Source of the DNA: Rhodoplanes tepidamans
GTDB taxonomy: Bacteria > Pseudomonadota > Alphaproteobacteria > Rhizobiales > Xanthobacteraceae
Direction of reading: 5' to 3'
Assembly (NCBI RefSeq): GCF_030813915.1
Contig: NZ_JAUSUJ010000015.1
Span: 62,001 to 126,000, forward strand
DNA length: 64,000 bases
A program made the translations under genes and the position numbers. This document shows, one piece after another, positions 1-11,427 of the stretch (the stretch's first letter is position 1; each line of letters opens with the position of its first letter). Under the pieces are notes generated by a model that had not been told where the DNA came from, searched no databases, and worked only from the letters and a program-made list of their open reading frames with translations.

Positions 1-130
1 CGATCTCATGTACCATCTGCTGGTCCTCTTGAAGGCCCGCGACATTCCGTTCGCCGAGGTCGAGGCCTTGCTGAAATCCCGTACGGCGCAATCCGGACTC
101 GACGAAAAGGCCTCACGGAAGGATGCCTGA
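1..130 (+). CDS. hisE: Phosphoribosyl-ATP pyrophosphohydrolase, C-terminal fragment
   Basis: Only the last 42 codons lie in the window; the frame runs from base 2 to the TGA at 128-130. The residues [10 protein letters not shown] at the window edge, followed by a short helix and a charged tail, match the C-terminal end of HisE, which removes pyrophosphate from phosphoribosyl-ATP in the second step of histidine synthesis. The following coaA reading frame overlaps the end of this gene by eight bases if its first ATG is used, and hisE next to coaA is a common order in Hyphomicrobiales. The N-terminal metal-binding part is outside the window, so the call rests on the C-terminal helix and the neighbour. 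Confidence 0.8.
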   Translation, partial: DLMYHLLVLLKARDIPFAEVEALLKSRTAQSGLDEKASRKDA

Positions 131-1100
131 CCCGATGGATCAGCTCGTCGCGCCGCGCTCCGAAAACCGGTTCTCACCCTACCGCGTCTTCTCCCGCGAC
201 GAATGGGCGGCGCTGCGCGAGGACACGCCGATGACGCTGGAGCCGGCCGAGGTGATCCGGCTGCGCTCGGTGCACGACCGGCTCGACATCGCCGAGATCG
301 AGGAGATCTACCTCCCGCTGTCGCGCCTCCTGTCGCTCTACGTCGCCGCCACCCAGAAGCTGTTCCGGGCCCAGCAGCGCTTCCTCAACACGGTCGACGC
401 CAAGGTGCCCTACGTGATCGGCGTCGCCGGCTCGGTGGCGGCCGGCAAGTCGACGACGGCCCGCGTGCTGCAGGCCCTGCTGGCGCGCTGGCCCAACGTG
501 CCGAAGGTCGACCTGATCACCACCGACGGCTTCCTGTTTCCCAATGCGGTGCTGCAGCAGGAAGGCCTGATGGACAAGAAGGGCTTTCCGGAGAGCTACG
601 ACCTGCCGGCGCTCCTGCGCTTCCTGTCGCACATCAAGGCGGGCCGCCGGCCGGTGCGGGCGCCCGTCTACTCGCATCTCGTCTACGACGTGGTGCCGAA
701 CGAGTGCATCGAGATCGATCGCCCCGACATCCTGATCGTCGAGGGCGTCAACGTGCTGCAGGCCGGCCGTCCGCCGAAGGACGGCAAGGCGATCCCGTTC
801 GTGTCCGACTTCTTCGACTTCTCGGTCTATATCGACGCCGAGGAGGACGTGCTGCGGCACTGGTACGTGAAGCGCTTCCTGGCGCTGCGCGGCACCGCGT
901 TCCGCGACCCGAAGTCCTATTTCCGCCGCTACTCGCAGCTGACCGACGACGAGGCGGTCGCCATGGCGACCGACATCTGGACGCGCATCAACCTGGTCAA
1001 CCTGCAGGAGAACATCCTGCCGACCCGCCAGCGCGCCGACCTGATCCTTAAGAAGAGCGAGACGCACCGCATCGCCGAGGTCGCCCTGCGGCGGCTGTGA
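123..1100 (+). CDS. coaA: Type I pantothenate kinase
   Basis: Catalyses ATP-dependent phosphorylation of pantothenate, the first and usually rate-setting step of coenzyme A synthesis in the cytoplasm. The 325-residue product has the family's P-loop GSVAAGKS near residues 103-110, followed by the conserved TTDGFL and NVLQ segments, and its length fits bacterial type I enzymes. The first ATG (123) overlaps the end of hisE by eight bases; a second in-frame ATG at 135 would remove the overlap and is equally possible. Tight packing suggests cotranscription with the his genes. The gene ends 79 bases before the convergent acyltransferase stop, with a strong palindrome between them. The identity is secure. 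Confidence 0.96.
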   Translation: MPDPMDQLVAPRSENRFSPYRVFSRDEWAALREDTPMTLEPAEVIRLRSVHDRLDIAEIEEIYLPLSRLLSLYVAATQKLFRAQQRFLNTVDAKVPYVIGVAGSVAAGKSTTARVLQALLARWPNVPKVDLITTDGFLFPNAVLQQEGLMDKKGFPESYDLPALLRFLSHIKAGRRPVRAPVYSHLVYDVVPNECIEIDRPDILIVEGVNVLQAGRPPKDGKAIPFVSDFFDFSVYIDAEEDVLRHWYVKRFLALRGTAFRDPKSYFRRYSQLTDDEAVAMATDIWTRINLVNLQENILPTRQRADLILKKSETHRIAEVALRRL

Positions 1101-1106
1101 TGATCC

Positions 1107-1148
1107 GGTCATTCCGGGTTCGCGGCTTTGCCGCGCCCCGGAATGACC
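1107..1148. repeat. Palindromic element, family A copy 1
   Basis: A 42-base nearly perfect palindrome with outer arms GGTCATTCCGGG and CCCCGGAATGACC and an inner CGCGGC/GCCGCG hairpin around TTT. The same outer arms occur at 26523-26631 and 29888-29995. It lies between convergent genes, where the hairpin could also stop transcription, but no T-run follows, so it is listed as a dispersed repeat. Confidence 0.85.
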
Positions 1149-1179
1149 GAGCTGTGATCGAATCAGCTCACGCGCGAAC

Positions 1180-2124
1180 TCACGCCGCGTGGCGTTCGGC
1201 GCCGGCGCCGAAATGGCCGATGTAGCGGGTGTTGATCAGGCTCACCGGCAGGATCACCAGGATGTCGGTGGTGCCGAACTGGTGGTCGATCACGGCACCG
1301 TCGCCGACCACGGCGCCGAGCCGCAGATAGCCCTTCACCAGCGGCGGCAGCGCGTGCAGGGCGGCCTTCGGGTCGACGCTCTCCCGGGGCAGGCGGTCGA
1401 GCGGTACGAAGCGCCGCGGCAGGGCGCGGGCCCGCCACGCCTCCGGGGCCGGCGCGTAATGGTGCAGGAACGACAGCGGCAGCGCCAGCGCGTCGGGATC
1501 GGTGCCCTCCAGGCTGGCGCAGCCCAGCATCACGTCGATCTTGTGGCGCAGCACATAGGTCCAGATGCCGTGCCACAGCAGCTCGACGGTCCGCTTGTTG
1601 CGGTAGGGCGGCAGCACGCAGGAGCGGCCGAGCTCGAGGAATTTCAGGCCGCGGTGGCGGGCGATCAGCGGCGCGATGTCGAACTCGCCGGCCGTGTAGA
1701 AGCCGCCGCGGCGCTCGGCGATCTCCTGGCGCAGCAGCCGGTAGGTGCCGACCACGGCCGGACCCTGGCGGGTCGGCTTGGCGTGATCGAGCACCAGCAG
1801 GTGGTCGCACAGCGCATCGTAGGGATCGACGTCGCGCCGGGCGATCATCGTCGTGGCGTCGGCGACCGCCGACATCTCCTGGTAGAATACGTCGAAGCGC
1901 AGGCGCTGGGCGCGGCGGATCTCGGCCGCCCGGTGGGCGAGCCGCACCTCGAGCGTGCCGATGCGGCCGAGCGTCTCGTCGCTGCGGCTCAGCCGCGGGT
2001 CGGAGACCCGCAGCCCGCCGAGCGCCTTGAGGGCGGCGAGGCGCGGCACGCGGGCGCCCGGGCGCGCCTGGCCGGGCTGGCCGAACAGACGCTTGGGCTC
2101 GTTCTCGCGCGGCAGAGTGGGCAT
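1180..2124 (-). CDS. olsB: L-ornithine N-acyltransferase-like GNAT protein
   Basis: Probable acyl-ACP-dependent acyltransferase that makes lyso-ornithine lipid, the first step of ornithine-lipid membrane synthesis. The 314-residue protein has the Acetyltransf_5 layout: an early RLRFDVFY segment, a central block with LELGRSCVLPPYRN, then MLGCASLEG and a C-terminal VKGYLRLGA block. I chose the ATG at 2124 because GGGAG sits just upstream; an upstream ATG at 2229 adds 35 poorly conserved residues. It converges on coaA. OlsB is supported by overall motif order, but the related hemolysin/GNAT group cannot be excluded without alignment. No olsA (second acyltransferase) is in the window. Confidence 0.78.
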   Translation of the reverse strand: MPTLPRENEPKRLFGQPGQARPGARVPRLAALKALGGLRVSDPRLSRSDETLGRIGTLEVRLAHRAAEIRRAQRLRFDVFYQEMSAVADATTMIARRDVDPYDALCDHLLVLDHAKPTRQGPAVVGTYRLLRQEIAERRGGFYTAGEFDIAPLIARHRGLKFLELGRSCVLPPYRNKRTVELLWHGIWTYVLRHKIDVMLGCASLEGTDPDALALPLSFLHHYAPAPEAWRARALPRRFVPLDRLPRESVDPKAALHALPPLVKGYLRLGAVVGDGAVIDHQFGTTDILVILPVSLINTRYIGHFGAGAERHAA

Positions 2125-2350
2125 CGACGGCTCCCGGCATCCCTCACGACCGGCCGCGGCGACCGACACGATTCGCGGCGCCCGGCCGATCTTCTTCAGT
2201 AAGCCGCAGCGGACACGGTTTTGTGACACCGCCGGTGTTCGATGGTGTGACTCTACACCCTCGGGTCACCCCACGTCAGGTGTCCGGTTCGCGGCATGGT
2301 CCCGTGAGGGCGTCCGGCGATGTGATCAGAACCGCGGCGGCCGCGGCGGC

Positions 2351-4561
2351 TCAGGCGGCGAGCGCGCCGCGCCCCGAATGGCTGGCGAGCAGCGCCTCCA
2401 GCCGGTCCCGGTCGAGCGGCTTCGTCAGCACCGCATCGAGCCCGGCGCCGGCATAGGTCTCCGGGTCGGCCGGCGAGGCGTCGGCCGTCAGGGCGGCGAT
2501 CAGCGCCGGCGGGACGCCGAGCTCCGCCTCGAGGAAGCGGAGGCAGCGGGTCGCGGCGAGGCCGTCGAGCCCGGGCATGTGCAGGTCCATCAGCACCACG
2601 TCGAAGGGCCGGCGGTCTGCCAGCGCCCGCTGCCAGGCCGTCACGGCGGCGGTGCCGTCGCTCGTGACGGTGACGCGGTGGCCGAGCCGCTCCAGCAGGA
2701 CCCGCACCAGCAGGGCGTTGATCTCGTTGTCCTCGGCGACCAGCACGGCGCGCGTGTACGGCACGGCCCGGGGGGCCTGCGGCCGGGACACCGGCGCGGC
2801 GAGGGGCGTTCCGGGGAGCGCGGCCGCCGGCGCTCCGGCGACACCGAGCCGCTCGGCGAGCGAGGCCGCCCGCACCGGCTTGATCAGATAGCCGGTGAAG
2901 CCTGCCGCCTCGAGCCCGGCCAGGGCGCCGCGCTCGCCGGGGCGGAGCATGACGATCCGGCGGGCGACGGGACAGCCGGCGAGGCGCGCCGCCGCGGCGG
3001 GCCCGATCGCGTGGTCGACCAGCACGGCGTCGCAGTCCGGGGCCGCGGTGGCCGCGGGGTCGTCCGGGCCGGCGAGCAGCGTGCGGGCGCCCCAGGCGGC
3101 GAGCTGGCGTCGGAGCGCCTCGACGGTGCGCGGATCGGCCGTGACGACGAGGACGCTGCGGCCGGCGAGATCCGGGCGCGCGGCCGGCGCCGTCGGCTGG
3201 ACGGCCGGGTCGGCGGCCGGGAGCGGCAGCTCCACCCGGAAGCTCGCGCCGGCGCCCGGCGCGCTGTCGACCGCGATGCTGCCGTCGAGCCGCGCGACGA
3301 TGCGCCGGGTGATGGCGAGGCCGAGCCCGGTGCCGCCGAAGCGGCGGTCGGTCCCGGCGTCGGCCTGCTCGAACTCGCCGAAGATGCGCTCCATCGCGTC
3401 GGCCGCGATGCCGATGCCGGTGTCCTGCACGGTCAGGGCGACGGTGCCGTCGCGCGGGCCGGGCTCCGCCGTCACGGTGATGCCGCCGGCCTCGGTGAAC
3501 TTCACGGCGTTGCCGGCGAGATTGAGCAGGATCTGGCGCAGCCGTGCGGCGTCGCCGATCACCCGGGCCGGCAGGCCGGGGTCGACGAAGGCGGCGATCT
3601 CGATCGCCTTTCCGTGGGCGCGCGGCGCCAGCAGCTCGACCGTCTCCTCGATCACGGCGGCGAGGTCGAAGGGCTTCGCCGCCACCTCGACACGGCCGGA
3701 CTCGATCTTGGCGAAGTCGAGAATGTCCTCGATCAGAACCAGCAGGGCCCGGCCGGACGCCTGCACGGCCTCGGCATAGGTGGTCTGGGCCGGCGTCAGC
3801 GGCGTGTCGAGCAGCAGGTCGGTCATCCCCAGGATGCCGTTCAGGGGCGTCCGGATCTCGTGCGACACGGTGGCCAGGAAGCGGCTCTTGGCGCGGTTCG
3901 CCGCCTCGGCCTGGTCGCGCGCCTCGGCGAGCGCGCGCTCGGCCGTGACCCGGTCGGTGACGTCGCGGCCGACGCTCAGCGTCTCGGTGCCGGCGCCCGC
4001 CCGTACCGCGACCTCGCGCCAGGCGATCCAGCGCGGCCCGTCGGGCGAGGCGATCTTCTGGTCGTGGGTGCGGGTGCCCTCGTCCAGCACGGCGACCGGG
4101 CCCTGCTCCAGCACCAGCGGCGTGAAGGCGTGGCCGACGAGCTCGGCGGAGGACAGCCGGACCAGGCGGCAGTAGGCGTCGTTGGCGAATCCGATGCGGC
4201 CGGCGGCGTCGCGGCGGACGATCACGTCGCTCATGAGCTCGACGAAGCCGCGGGCGCGCTCCTCCTGCTCCCTCAGCTCCCACTGCGCGTCGGCGAGCTC
4301 CTCGACACGCTGCTCGAGCCGGGCGATCTCCTGGCGCAGCAGGCGATTGCTGCGGACGAGCGGCGCCAGGGCGCCGCACGAGGCCGCCGTCAGGGCGGCC
4401 GCCAGGGTGGCGAACAGCATCACGTCGGGGCCGGCGGCCTGGGCGGCGCGCAACGCCAGGATCAGGTAGACCAGGGTGCCGAGCAGGATCAGCACCGATC
4501 CGCCCACCACCACCGCGGCGTTGCGGACCAGACGATCGATCTTGCTGCGCATCCGCGCCAT
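2351..4561 (-). CDS. Hybrid sensor histidine kinase (PAS-HisKA-HATPase-pseudoREC-REC)
   Basis: The 736-residue membrane kinase has two hydrophobic segments (about 15-38 and 46-68), a short coiled coil (75-105), a PAS-like domain (105-205), a HisKA domain with phospho-acceptor His234 in SHEIRTP, and a HATPase domain with NAVKF, DTGIGI and [10 protein letters not shown]. Two receivers follow. The first (470-572) keeps Asp516 and Lys561 but lacks the acidic pair and the Thr/Ser, so it is probably a pseudo-receiver. The second (605-725) is complete, with acceptor Asp659. Start ATG 4561 is chosen; 4552 and 4669 are alternatives. It lies 251 bases downstream of another hybrid kinase on the same strand and may share its operon. 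The signal sensed is unknown. Confidence 0.9.
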   Translation of the reverse strand: MARMRSKIDRLVRNAAVVVGGSVLILLGTLVYLILALRAAQAAGPDVMLFATLAAALTAASCGALAPLVRSNRLLRQEIARLEQRVEELADAQWELREQEERARGFVELMSDVIVRRDAAGRIGFANDAYCRLVRLSSAELVGHAFTPLVLEQGPVAVLDEGTRTHDQKIASPDGPRWIAWREVAVRAGAGTETLSVGRDVTDRVTAERALAEARDQAEAANRAKSRFLATVSHEIRTPLNGILGMTDLLLDTPLTPAQTTYAEAVQASGRALLVLIEDILDFAKIESGRVEVAAKPFDLAAVIEETVELLAPRAHGKAIEIAAFVDPGLPARVIGDAARLRQILLNLAGNAVKFTEAGGITVTAEPGPRDGTVALTVQDTGIGIAADAMERIFGEFEQADAGTDRRFGGTGLGLAITRRIVARLDGSIAVDSAPGAGASFRVELPLPAADPAVQPTAPAARPDLAGRSVLVVTADPRTVEALRRQLAAWGARTLLAGPDDPAATAAPDCDAVLVDHAIGPAAAARLAGCPVARRIVMLRPGERGALAGLEAAGFTGYLIKPVRAASLAERLGVAGAPAAALPGTPLAAPVSRPQAPRAVPYTRAVLVAEDNEINALLVRVLLERLGHRVTVTSDGTAAVTAWQRALADRRPFDVVLMDLHMPGLDGLAATRCLRFLEAELGVPPALIAALTADASPADPETYAGAGLDAVLTKPLDRDRLEALLASHSGRGALAA

Positions 4562-4812
4562 GGCAGGTGTCCTGCTCCGGGTTCCGGTCCGACCCGGCCG
4601 GGCGTGGGGCGGTCGACCACCGGGGTCGTCGTCGGTCGGCGTCGCGGGGAGATCAGCGGCTCTCGTCATCGGAGATAGCACCCGAACCTTGCCAGTCTCT
4701 TTGCCTGCCAGGAGAGTGCGGCTCCGCCGGGGCGGTTCGCGGCGGCCGGCCGGAAGGGTTGCGGGATGGTTGACGGACTCTGAAGGGGCGCCGGCCGAGG
4801 CTGGTGCGGCGC

Positions 4813-7496
<2,684 letters not shown>

Positions 7497-7500
<4 letters not shown>

Positions 7501-7976
7501 GCCGACCAGCCGGCCGGCGTGAGGCCGATGGCGTTGCGCTGGCGCACGTCGATCAGGATGGCCCGGAGCTGGGCGAGATCGACCGGCTTGGGCAGGGTGC
7601 GGCAGACATTGAGGCTGAGCAGGTTCGCCATCGCCGCGGTCTCGCGGCGGATCGTCTCGGTCGAGCTCGACACGATGACGATCGGCGTCTTGAGGTCCAT
7701 GGCGGCGATCACGTGCAGCACCTCGGCGCCGCCGTGCCGGCCCAGCGTGAGGTCGAGGCTGATCAGCGTGTAGGCGTGGCGCTCGAGCAGCGCGACGGCC
7801 TCCTCGTAGGAGGCGGCCTCGGCGACCTCGTAGCCGGCCCGGTGCGCCACCCGGCCGATGATCATCCGGTGGACGGTGTCGTCGTCGATGACCAGGAGCG
7901 TGGGCGGTGCGGCGGCGGCGGGCTGCTCCACATCCCGGGTGGCGTTCGGCGTGTGGTCTTCGCTCCGGTCCAGCAT
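7497..7976 (-). CDS. Single-domain (CheY-like) response regulator
   Basis: The 159-residue protein consists of a roughly 27-residue Pro/Ala-rich leader followed by one receiver domain: acidic cluster IDDD, acceptor Asp in [12 protein letters not shown] for the Thr/Ser position and LPKP for the lysine. There is no output domain, so it is probably a phosphorelay intermediate or acts by protein-protein contact. Start ATG 7976 has GGGGA well placed upstream; an upstream in-frame ATG at 8012 has no ribosome site. Its TGA overlaps the GTG start of the hybrid kinase with Hpt, so the two are likely made in fixed proportion and work together. Confidence 0.88.
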
Positions 7977-8012
7977 CCTGCATCCCCGCGCGATCGCGTC
8001 ATGTCCGGCCAT

Positions 8013-8473
8013 GATGGCCGAGAAGCGGAAACATTCGATTAAACCGGGACGGGCAGACCCTCCCGATGGTGCAGCCCGGACGGGTGGAGGCTGAACTAGC
8101 CCATGCGGGCCGAACGCGACTGGAACGAGGGAGGCAGACCCGGGGCGGCGCAAGCGGGGTGGCGCAGGCCGGACGCACGCCTTCCGACGCACGCAACGTG
8201 ACGCGAGCCGAAGCGACGGCCGCCGGAATGCCACTCGTTCCGGCGGAGTCCGGGCACGCGGACCCAAGACGCGGCCCAGAGCGCGGCCCGAGACGCAGGC
8301 TGAAACGCAGGCTGAATACGCGGGCTGAAGACGACCAGGCGGGACGCACACCGACGGAGGGCCGGCCCGGGCGCGCCGGACCGTCCGGCCGAAGGCCGAA
8401 TCGCGCACGCGCCCCGGCGATGATGGTCCGATCCCCCGGCCGAAGTCCAGATCGCCAAACCGGCGGAACGCCG
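8013..8473. other. Gene-free gap upstream of the receiver gene
   Basis: About 460 bases separate the receiver gene and comM, which run in the same direction. No frame here has recognisable protein content; the open frames are Arg/Pro/Ala-rich compositional artefacts. The only structure seen is a run of short degenerate repeats around 8260-8330. A promoter for the signalling genes should lie near 7980-8100 but I could not pick out boxes. Confidence 0.6.
8293..8329. repeat. Three short tandem repeats (ACGCRGGCTGAA)
   Basis: Two perfect adjacent copies of ACGCAGGCTGAA (8293-8304, 8305-8316) and a third with one change (8318-8329, ACGCGGGCTGAA) after a single-base spacer. Less regular copies of a related GACGCGGCCC motif precede it. 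Function unknown; it lies in a gene-free region. Confidence 0.8.
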
Positions 8474-10012
8474 TCACGCGGCGCGGCGGACCTCGTCGAG
8501 GCGGGTCCGGTAGGCGAGCGCCTCGGCGACGTGGACCCGGCCGACCCGCTCGCTGCCGGCGAGGTCGGCGAGCGTGCGGGCGACCCGCAGGACGCGATGA
8601 TAGCCGCGGGCGGAGAGCCGCATGGCGTCGGCGGCCTCGCGGATCAGGGCGAGGCCGGCCTTGTCCGGGGCGGCGACGTCCTCCAGCAGGCCGCCCTGCG
8701 CCTGCGCGTTGGTGCGCACATGCGGGAAGCCGAGGTCCTCGTAGCGGCGCGCCTGCAGGTCGCGGGCGCGCGCCACCCGGGCCGCGACGGCGGCGCTGCC
8801 CTCGGCGGCCGGTGGCAGCACCAGGTCGGCGGCGCTCACCGCCGGGATGTCGACATGCAGGTCGATGCGGTCGAGCAGCGGTCCCGAGAGGCGCCCCTGG
8901 TACTCGGCCGTGCAGCGCTCGATCGGACCGCGCCGGCAGGCGAAGCCGGGCTCGCTCGCGCGGCCGCAGCGGCACGGGTTCATGGCGGCGACGAGCATGA
9001 AACGGGCCGGATAGGTGACCCGGTGATTGGCCCGGGCGATCGCCACCTCGCCGGTCTCCAGCGGCTGGCGCAGCGATTCCAGCACCCGCGGCTCGAACTC
9101 GGGCAGCTCGTCGAGGAACAGCACGCCGTTGTGGGCCAGCGAGATCTCGCCGGGCCTGGCCTTCAGCCCGCCGCCGACCAGGGCCGGCATCGAGGCGGAG
9201 TGGTGCGGGCTGCGGAACGGGCGCCGGCTGGTCAGCGCCCCGTCCTCGATCTCGCCCGCCACCGAGGCGATCATCGAGATCTCCAAGAGCTCGGCCGGCG
9301 ACAGCGGCGGCAGGATCGACGGCAGCCGTGCGGCGAGCATCGACTTGCCGGCGCCGGGCGGGCCGATCATCAAGAGGTTGTGGCCGCCGGCGGCGGCGAT
9401 CTCCAGGGCCCGCTTGGCGCTCTCCTGGCCCTTGATGTCGGCGAGGTCGGGCAGGCCGCCCGCCGGCTCGCGGATGCGCGGCTGCGGCCGCGACAGCACC
9501 TGCGTGCCCTTGAAGTGATTTGCCAGCTGGATCAGCGAGCCGGCCGCGACGATCGCCATGTCGGGGCTCGCCCAGGCGGCCTCCGGGCCGCAGGCCGCCG
9601 GGCAGATCAGCGCGTCGCCGCGGGCGTTGGCCGCGATGGCGGCCGGCAGCGCGCCGGCGACCGCCGCGATCGAGCCGTCGAGCCCGAGCTCGCCCAGCAC
9701 CGTGCAGCCGTCGAGCGCGTCGGGCGGGATCGCCCCGATGGCGCCCATCAGGCCGAGCGCGATCGGGAGGTCGTAGTGGCTGCCCTCCTTGGGGAGGTCG
9801 GCCGGGGCGAGATTGACGGTGATGCGCCGCGCCGGCAGGGCGAGACCCGAGGCGACCAGCGCGGCCCGCACGCGTTCGCGCGCTTCGGACACGGCCTTGT
9901 CCGGCAGACCCACGACATTGAACGCGGGCAGCCCGGGCGCGACCTGCACCTGGACGTCGACGGCCCGCGCCTCGATGCCCTCGAACGCCACGGTCGTCAC
10001 CCGCTGGACCAT
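8474..10012 (-). CDS. comM: YifB/ComM family Mg-chelatase-like AAA+ ATPase
   Basis: The 512-residue product has the N-terminal ChlI-like domain (VTVNLAPAD, LGELGLDG), a Walker A GPPGAGKS, Walker B LFLDELPEF, the zinc-ribbon-like NPCRCG segment and the C-terminal Mg_chelatase_C region (LSARGYHRVLRVARTIAD-like), the full architecture and usual length of the family. ComM in naturally competent bacteria is a helicase that helps integrate incoming DNA by branch migration; its role in alphaproteobacteria is less studied. Start ATG 10012 is chosen because GGGGCGAGG precedes it; an upstream start would add an unconserved extension. It is not obviously cotranscribed with the signalling genes downstream. 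Confidence 0.93.
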   Translation of the reverse strand: MVQRVTTVAFEGIEARAVDVQVQVAPGLPAFNVVGLPDKAVSEARERVRAALVASGLALPARRITVNLAPADLPKEGSHYDLPIALGLMGAIGAIPPDALDGCTVLGELGLDGSIAAVAGALPAAIAANARGDALICPAACGPEAAWASPDMAIVAAGSLIQLANHFKGTQVLSRPQPRIREPAGGLPDLADIKGQESAKRALEIAAAGGHNLLMIGPPGAGKSMLAARLPSILPPLSPAELLEISMIASVAGEIEDGALTSRRPFRSPHHSASMPALVGGGLKARPGEISLAHNGVLFLDELPEFEPRVLESLRQPLETGEVAIARANHRVTYPARFMLVAAMNPCRCGRASEPGFACRRGPIERCTAEYQGRLSGPLLDRIDLHVDIPAVSAADLVLPPAAEGSAAVAARVARARDLQARRYEDLGFPHVRTNAQAQGGLLEDVAAPDKAGLALIREAADAMRLSARGYHRVLRVARTLADLAGSERVGRVHVAEALAYRTRLDEVRRAA

Positions 10013-10323
10013 GCCTCGCCCCACGCCAGGATTGCGCGCCAGGGTAGCAGGCGGCCGTGGCTGCGGCAAGAACGATAAGGGAACAACAGCGCCGGCGCTG
10101 CCGCATGCGCCTCAGCGCCGGTATCGACCGGACGATAGAACTTGGGGGATAACCCGGGTCATCCGGTGGCAATGCAGTCTCGAATAAGACGGCGAGAAAT
10201 TCCCGGCCTGCAGGCCCGATGCCCGTACTCTCACAGTATCGGAAACGATGGATTGAATGGCATACGGGTCGCAGACCAGCGGCGTGAGATGGGCTGCGGG
10301 GCGACCGGTCGGGCAGAAAGACG
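10013..10323. other. Gene-free gap at the edge of an AT-richer island
   Basis: This stretch holds the comM promoter side and the region beyond the hidden 59-residue gene. Open frames present have no family features. The base composition drops from the GC-rich comM side toward the island. No tRNA gene, integrase or insertion-sequence end was seen. Confidence 0.5.
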
Positions 10324-10503
10324 CTAAGCTCTGCCTATTTCGACAGTTCCCGGTGTGTCGCACGCGGTGGCTGTCGCCAGCGATTCCCGGCTCAGCGACC
10401 TCAGAACGCCGGGTCGATCGCGCAGGACCTCTCGCGCCCGAGAGACCTCGGTCTCGCGTGCACTGTCGAACTGCTCACTCACCCAAGCCGGACACGCGGT
10501 CAT
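10324..10503 (-). CDS. Hidden 59-residue protein coupled to the GNAT-like gene
   Basis: On the minus strand an ATG at 10503 overlaps the TGA stop of the upstream GNAT-like gene as ATGA and opens a 59-codon frame ending at TAG (10324-10326). The predicted protein is hydrophilic and largely helical: a short N-terminus MTACPAW, then a charged stretch containing SARETEVSRAREVL, and a Thr/Ala-rich tail. I do not recognise a family. The overlap and shared orientation suggest translational coupling, so the two products probably act together. It is too short for ordinary length cut-offs and could easily be missed. It could still be a chance frame. Confidence 0.55.
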   Translation of the reverse strand: MTACPAWVSEQFDSARETEVSRAREVLRDRPGVLRSLSRESLATATACDTPGTVEIGRA

Positions 10504-11033
10504 GCCACTCTCCGTCTGTAGTATGTGCTCCCGCGAATCGGCATTGCAAGTTCGAATCCGATGGCCTCATATCTAGGCACCAGCGGAGCCACCGGGTTCT
10601 TCACCTTAAGCCACTGACGATCGGTCAATTTCGCGAAGTTGTCGTCGGCGTCGATGGCGATCGGCAAGAGCCACCCGCGGAAGTCATCCTCGCTACGGTT
10701 TCTTTCCAGATAGTGAATGGTCACATTGTCGTTGCCGCGTGAAGCTCGGCCGATTGCGAGACCAAGCAAGATTCCGTTGCACCACAGCGCTAGCTCGAAA
10801 CGACGTACATACGGCCGGAACTGGCCGACTATTCGCCCCCACGGCAACGTCCAGGTTCTGCTTAAGTCCAAACAAGCGTCTGTGATGCCTGTCAATTCAA
10901 CGCCAATTAGCTGAACAGGGATCAGCCTCTCCGTTATCGCCCGATGAAGTTCGTCGGATGTCGCGGCGCGTGCCTCCTCGCGACGTACCTCGTACCTTGT
11001 GCAGGCGTCGCTGAATGTCTGATCGGTGCTCAA
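10500..11033 (-). CDS. GNAT-fold-like protein of unknown function, accessory
   Basis: The 177-residue protein begins at a TTG (11033) with a GGGGGA tract upstream. Its centre (residues 79-112: RFELALWCNG, LAIGRASRG, VTIHYLE) and its end (PLVPRYEAIGFEL, 150-162) resemble the strand pairs and the Y-x-x-x-GF motif of GNAT acetyltransferases, but no clear acetyl-CoA pyrophosphate loop is seen, so activity is uncertain. It sits in a visibly AT-richer stretch: bases 10681-10740 contain 29 G/C out of 60, against 42 of 60 at 9061-9120. That suggests acquisition by transfer. Its stop overlaps the start of a 59-residue gene. A toxin, modifying enzyme or mobile-element cargo are all possible. Confidence 0.65.
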   Translation of the reverse strand: MSTDQTFSDACTRYEVRREEARAATSDELHRAITERLIPVQLIGVELTGITDACLDLSRTWTLPWGRIVGQFRPYVRRFELALWCNGILLGLAIGRASRGNDNVTIHYLERNRSEDDFRGWLLPIAIDADDNFAKLTDRQWLKVKNPVAPLVPRYEAIGFELAMPIRGSTYYRRRVA

Positions 11034-11301
11034 GACTCAGGACATCCCCCGGATCCCGCGATCACGATACCGTCAGGGTTGTGCGTTGACCAGATCTCCC
11101 GTCTGTCGTCCTGGCGGTCGAGCAAAGAACAAAAGAGCGATCAACAATCGAACGACCTGCCCGGGCAGGGATGCAACATTTCGGCACCTCGTCCAAATGC
11201 GCCGCCCGGCTGACAGTTATCGGAGTCCATGCGATCGCGCGCCGGGACTCCAGCGGCAAGCTCGCGAATCCGGACAGGAGTCTGGTCTGCCGCCGCCCGG
11301 C

Positions 11302-11427
11302 TCAGTCGACGCCGAAGGACGGGAAGACGAAGGCCAGGACCGTCAGCAGGGACGATCCGACCACGGCAGCGGTGGGGAGGGGGTTGGCCGCGACCAGGGT
11401 CAGCAGCGAAAATCCGAAGTCGTGCAT
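11302..11427 (-). CDS. Candidate 41-residue small membrane protein
   Basis: ATG 11427 opens a 41-codon frame ending at TGA (11302-11304). The predicted peptide starts MHDFGFSLL and is dominated by hydrophobic segments (about 6-14 and 20-36), with a Pro pair in the middle and a short FPSFGVD end, which is typical of small integral membrane peptides. GGGAC lies about 12 bases upstream. It stands alone between the GNAT-like island and glgA. No family is recognised. Hydrophobic codons in GC-rich DNA can arise by chance, so conservation would be needed to accept it. Confidence 0.4.
   Translation of the reverse strand: MHDFGFSLLTLVAANPLPTAAVVGSSLLTVLAFVFPSFGVD

Noticed and set aside
1107-1148. Rho-independent terminator for coaA
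   Set aside because: The hairpin is strong but no T-run follows on either strand and its arms recur elsewhere, so it was classed as a dispersed repeat that may only incidentally end transcription.
8293-8329. Possible CRISPR-like repeat array
   Set aside because: Units are only 12 bases and directly adjacent without spacers, and there are no cas genes nearby.
10112-10363. 83-residue minus-strand frame downstream of the island pair
   Set aside because: It overlaps the coupled 59-residue frame, lacks a ribosome site and shows no domain features.
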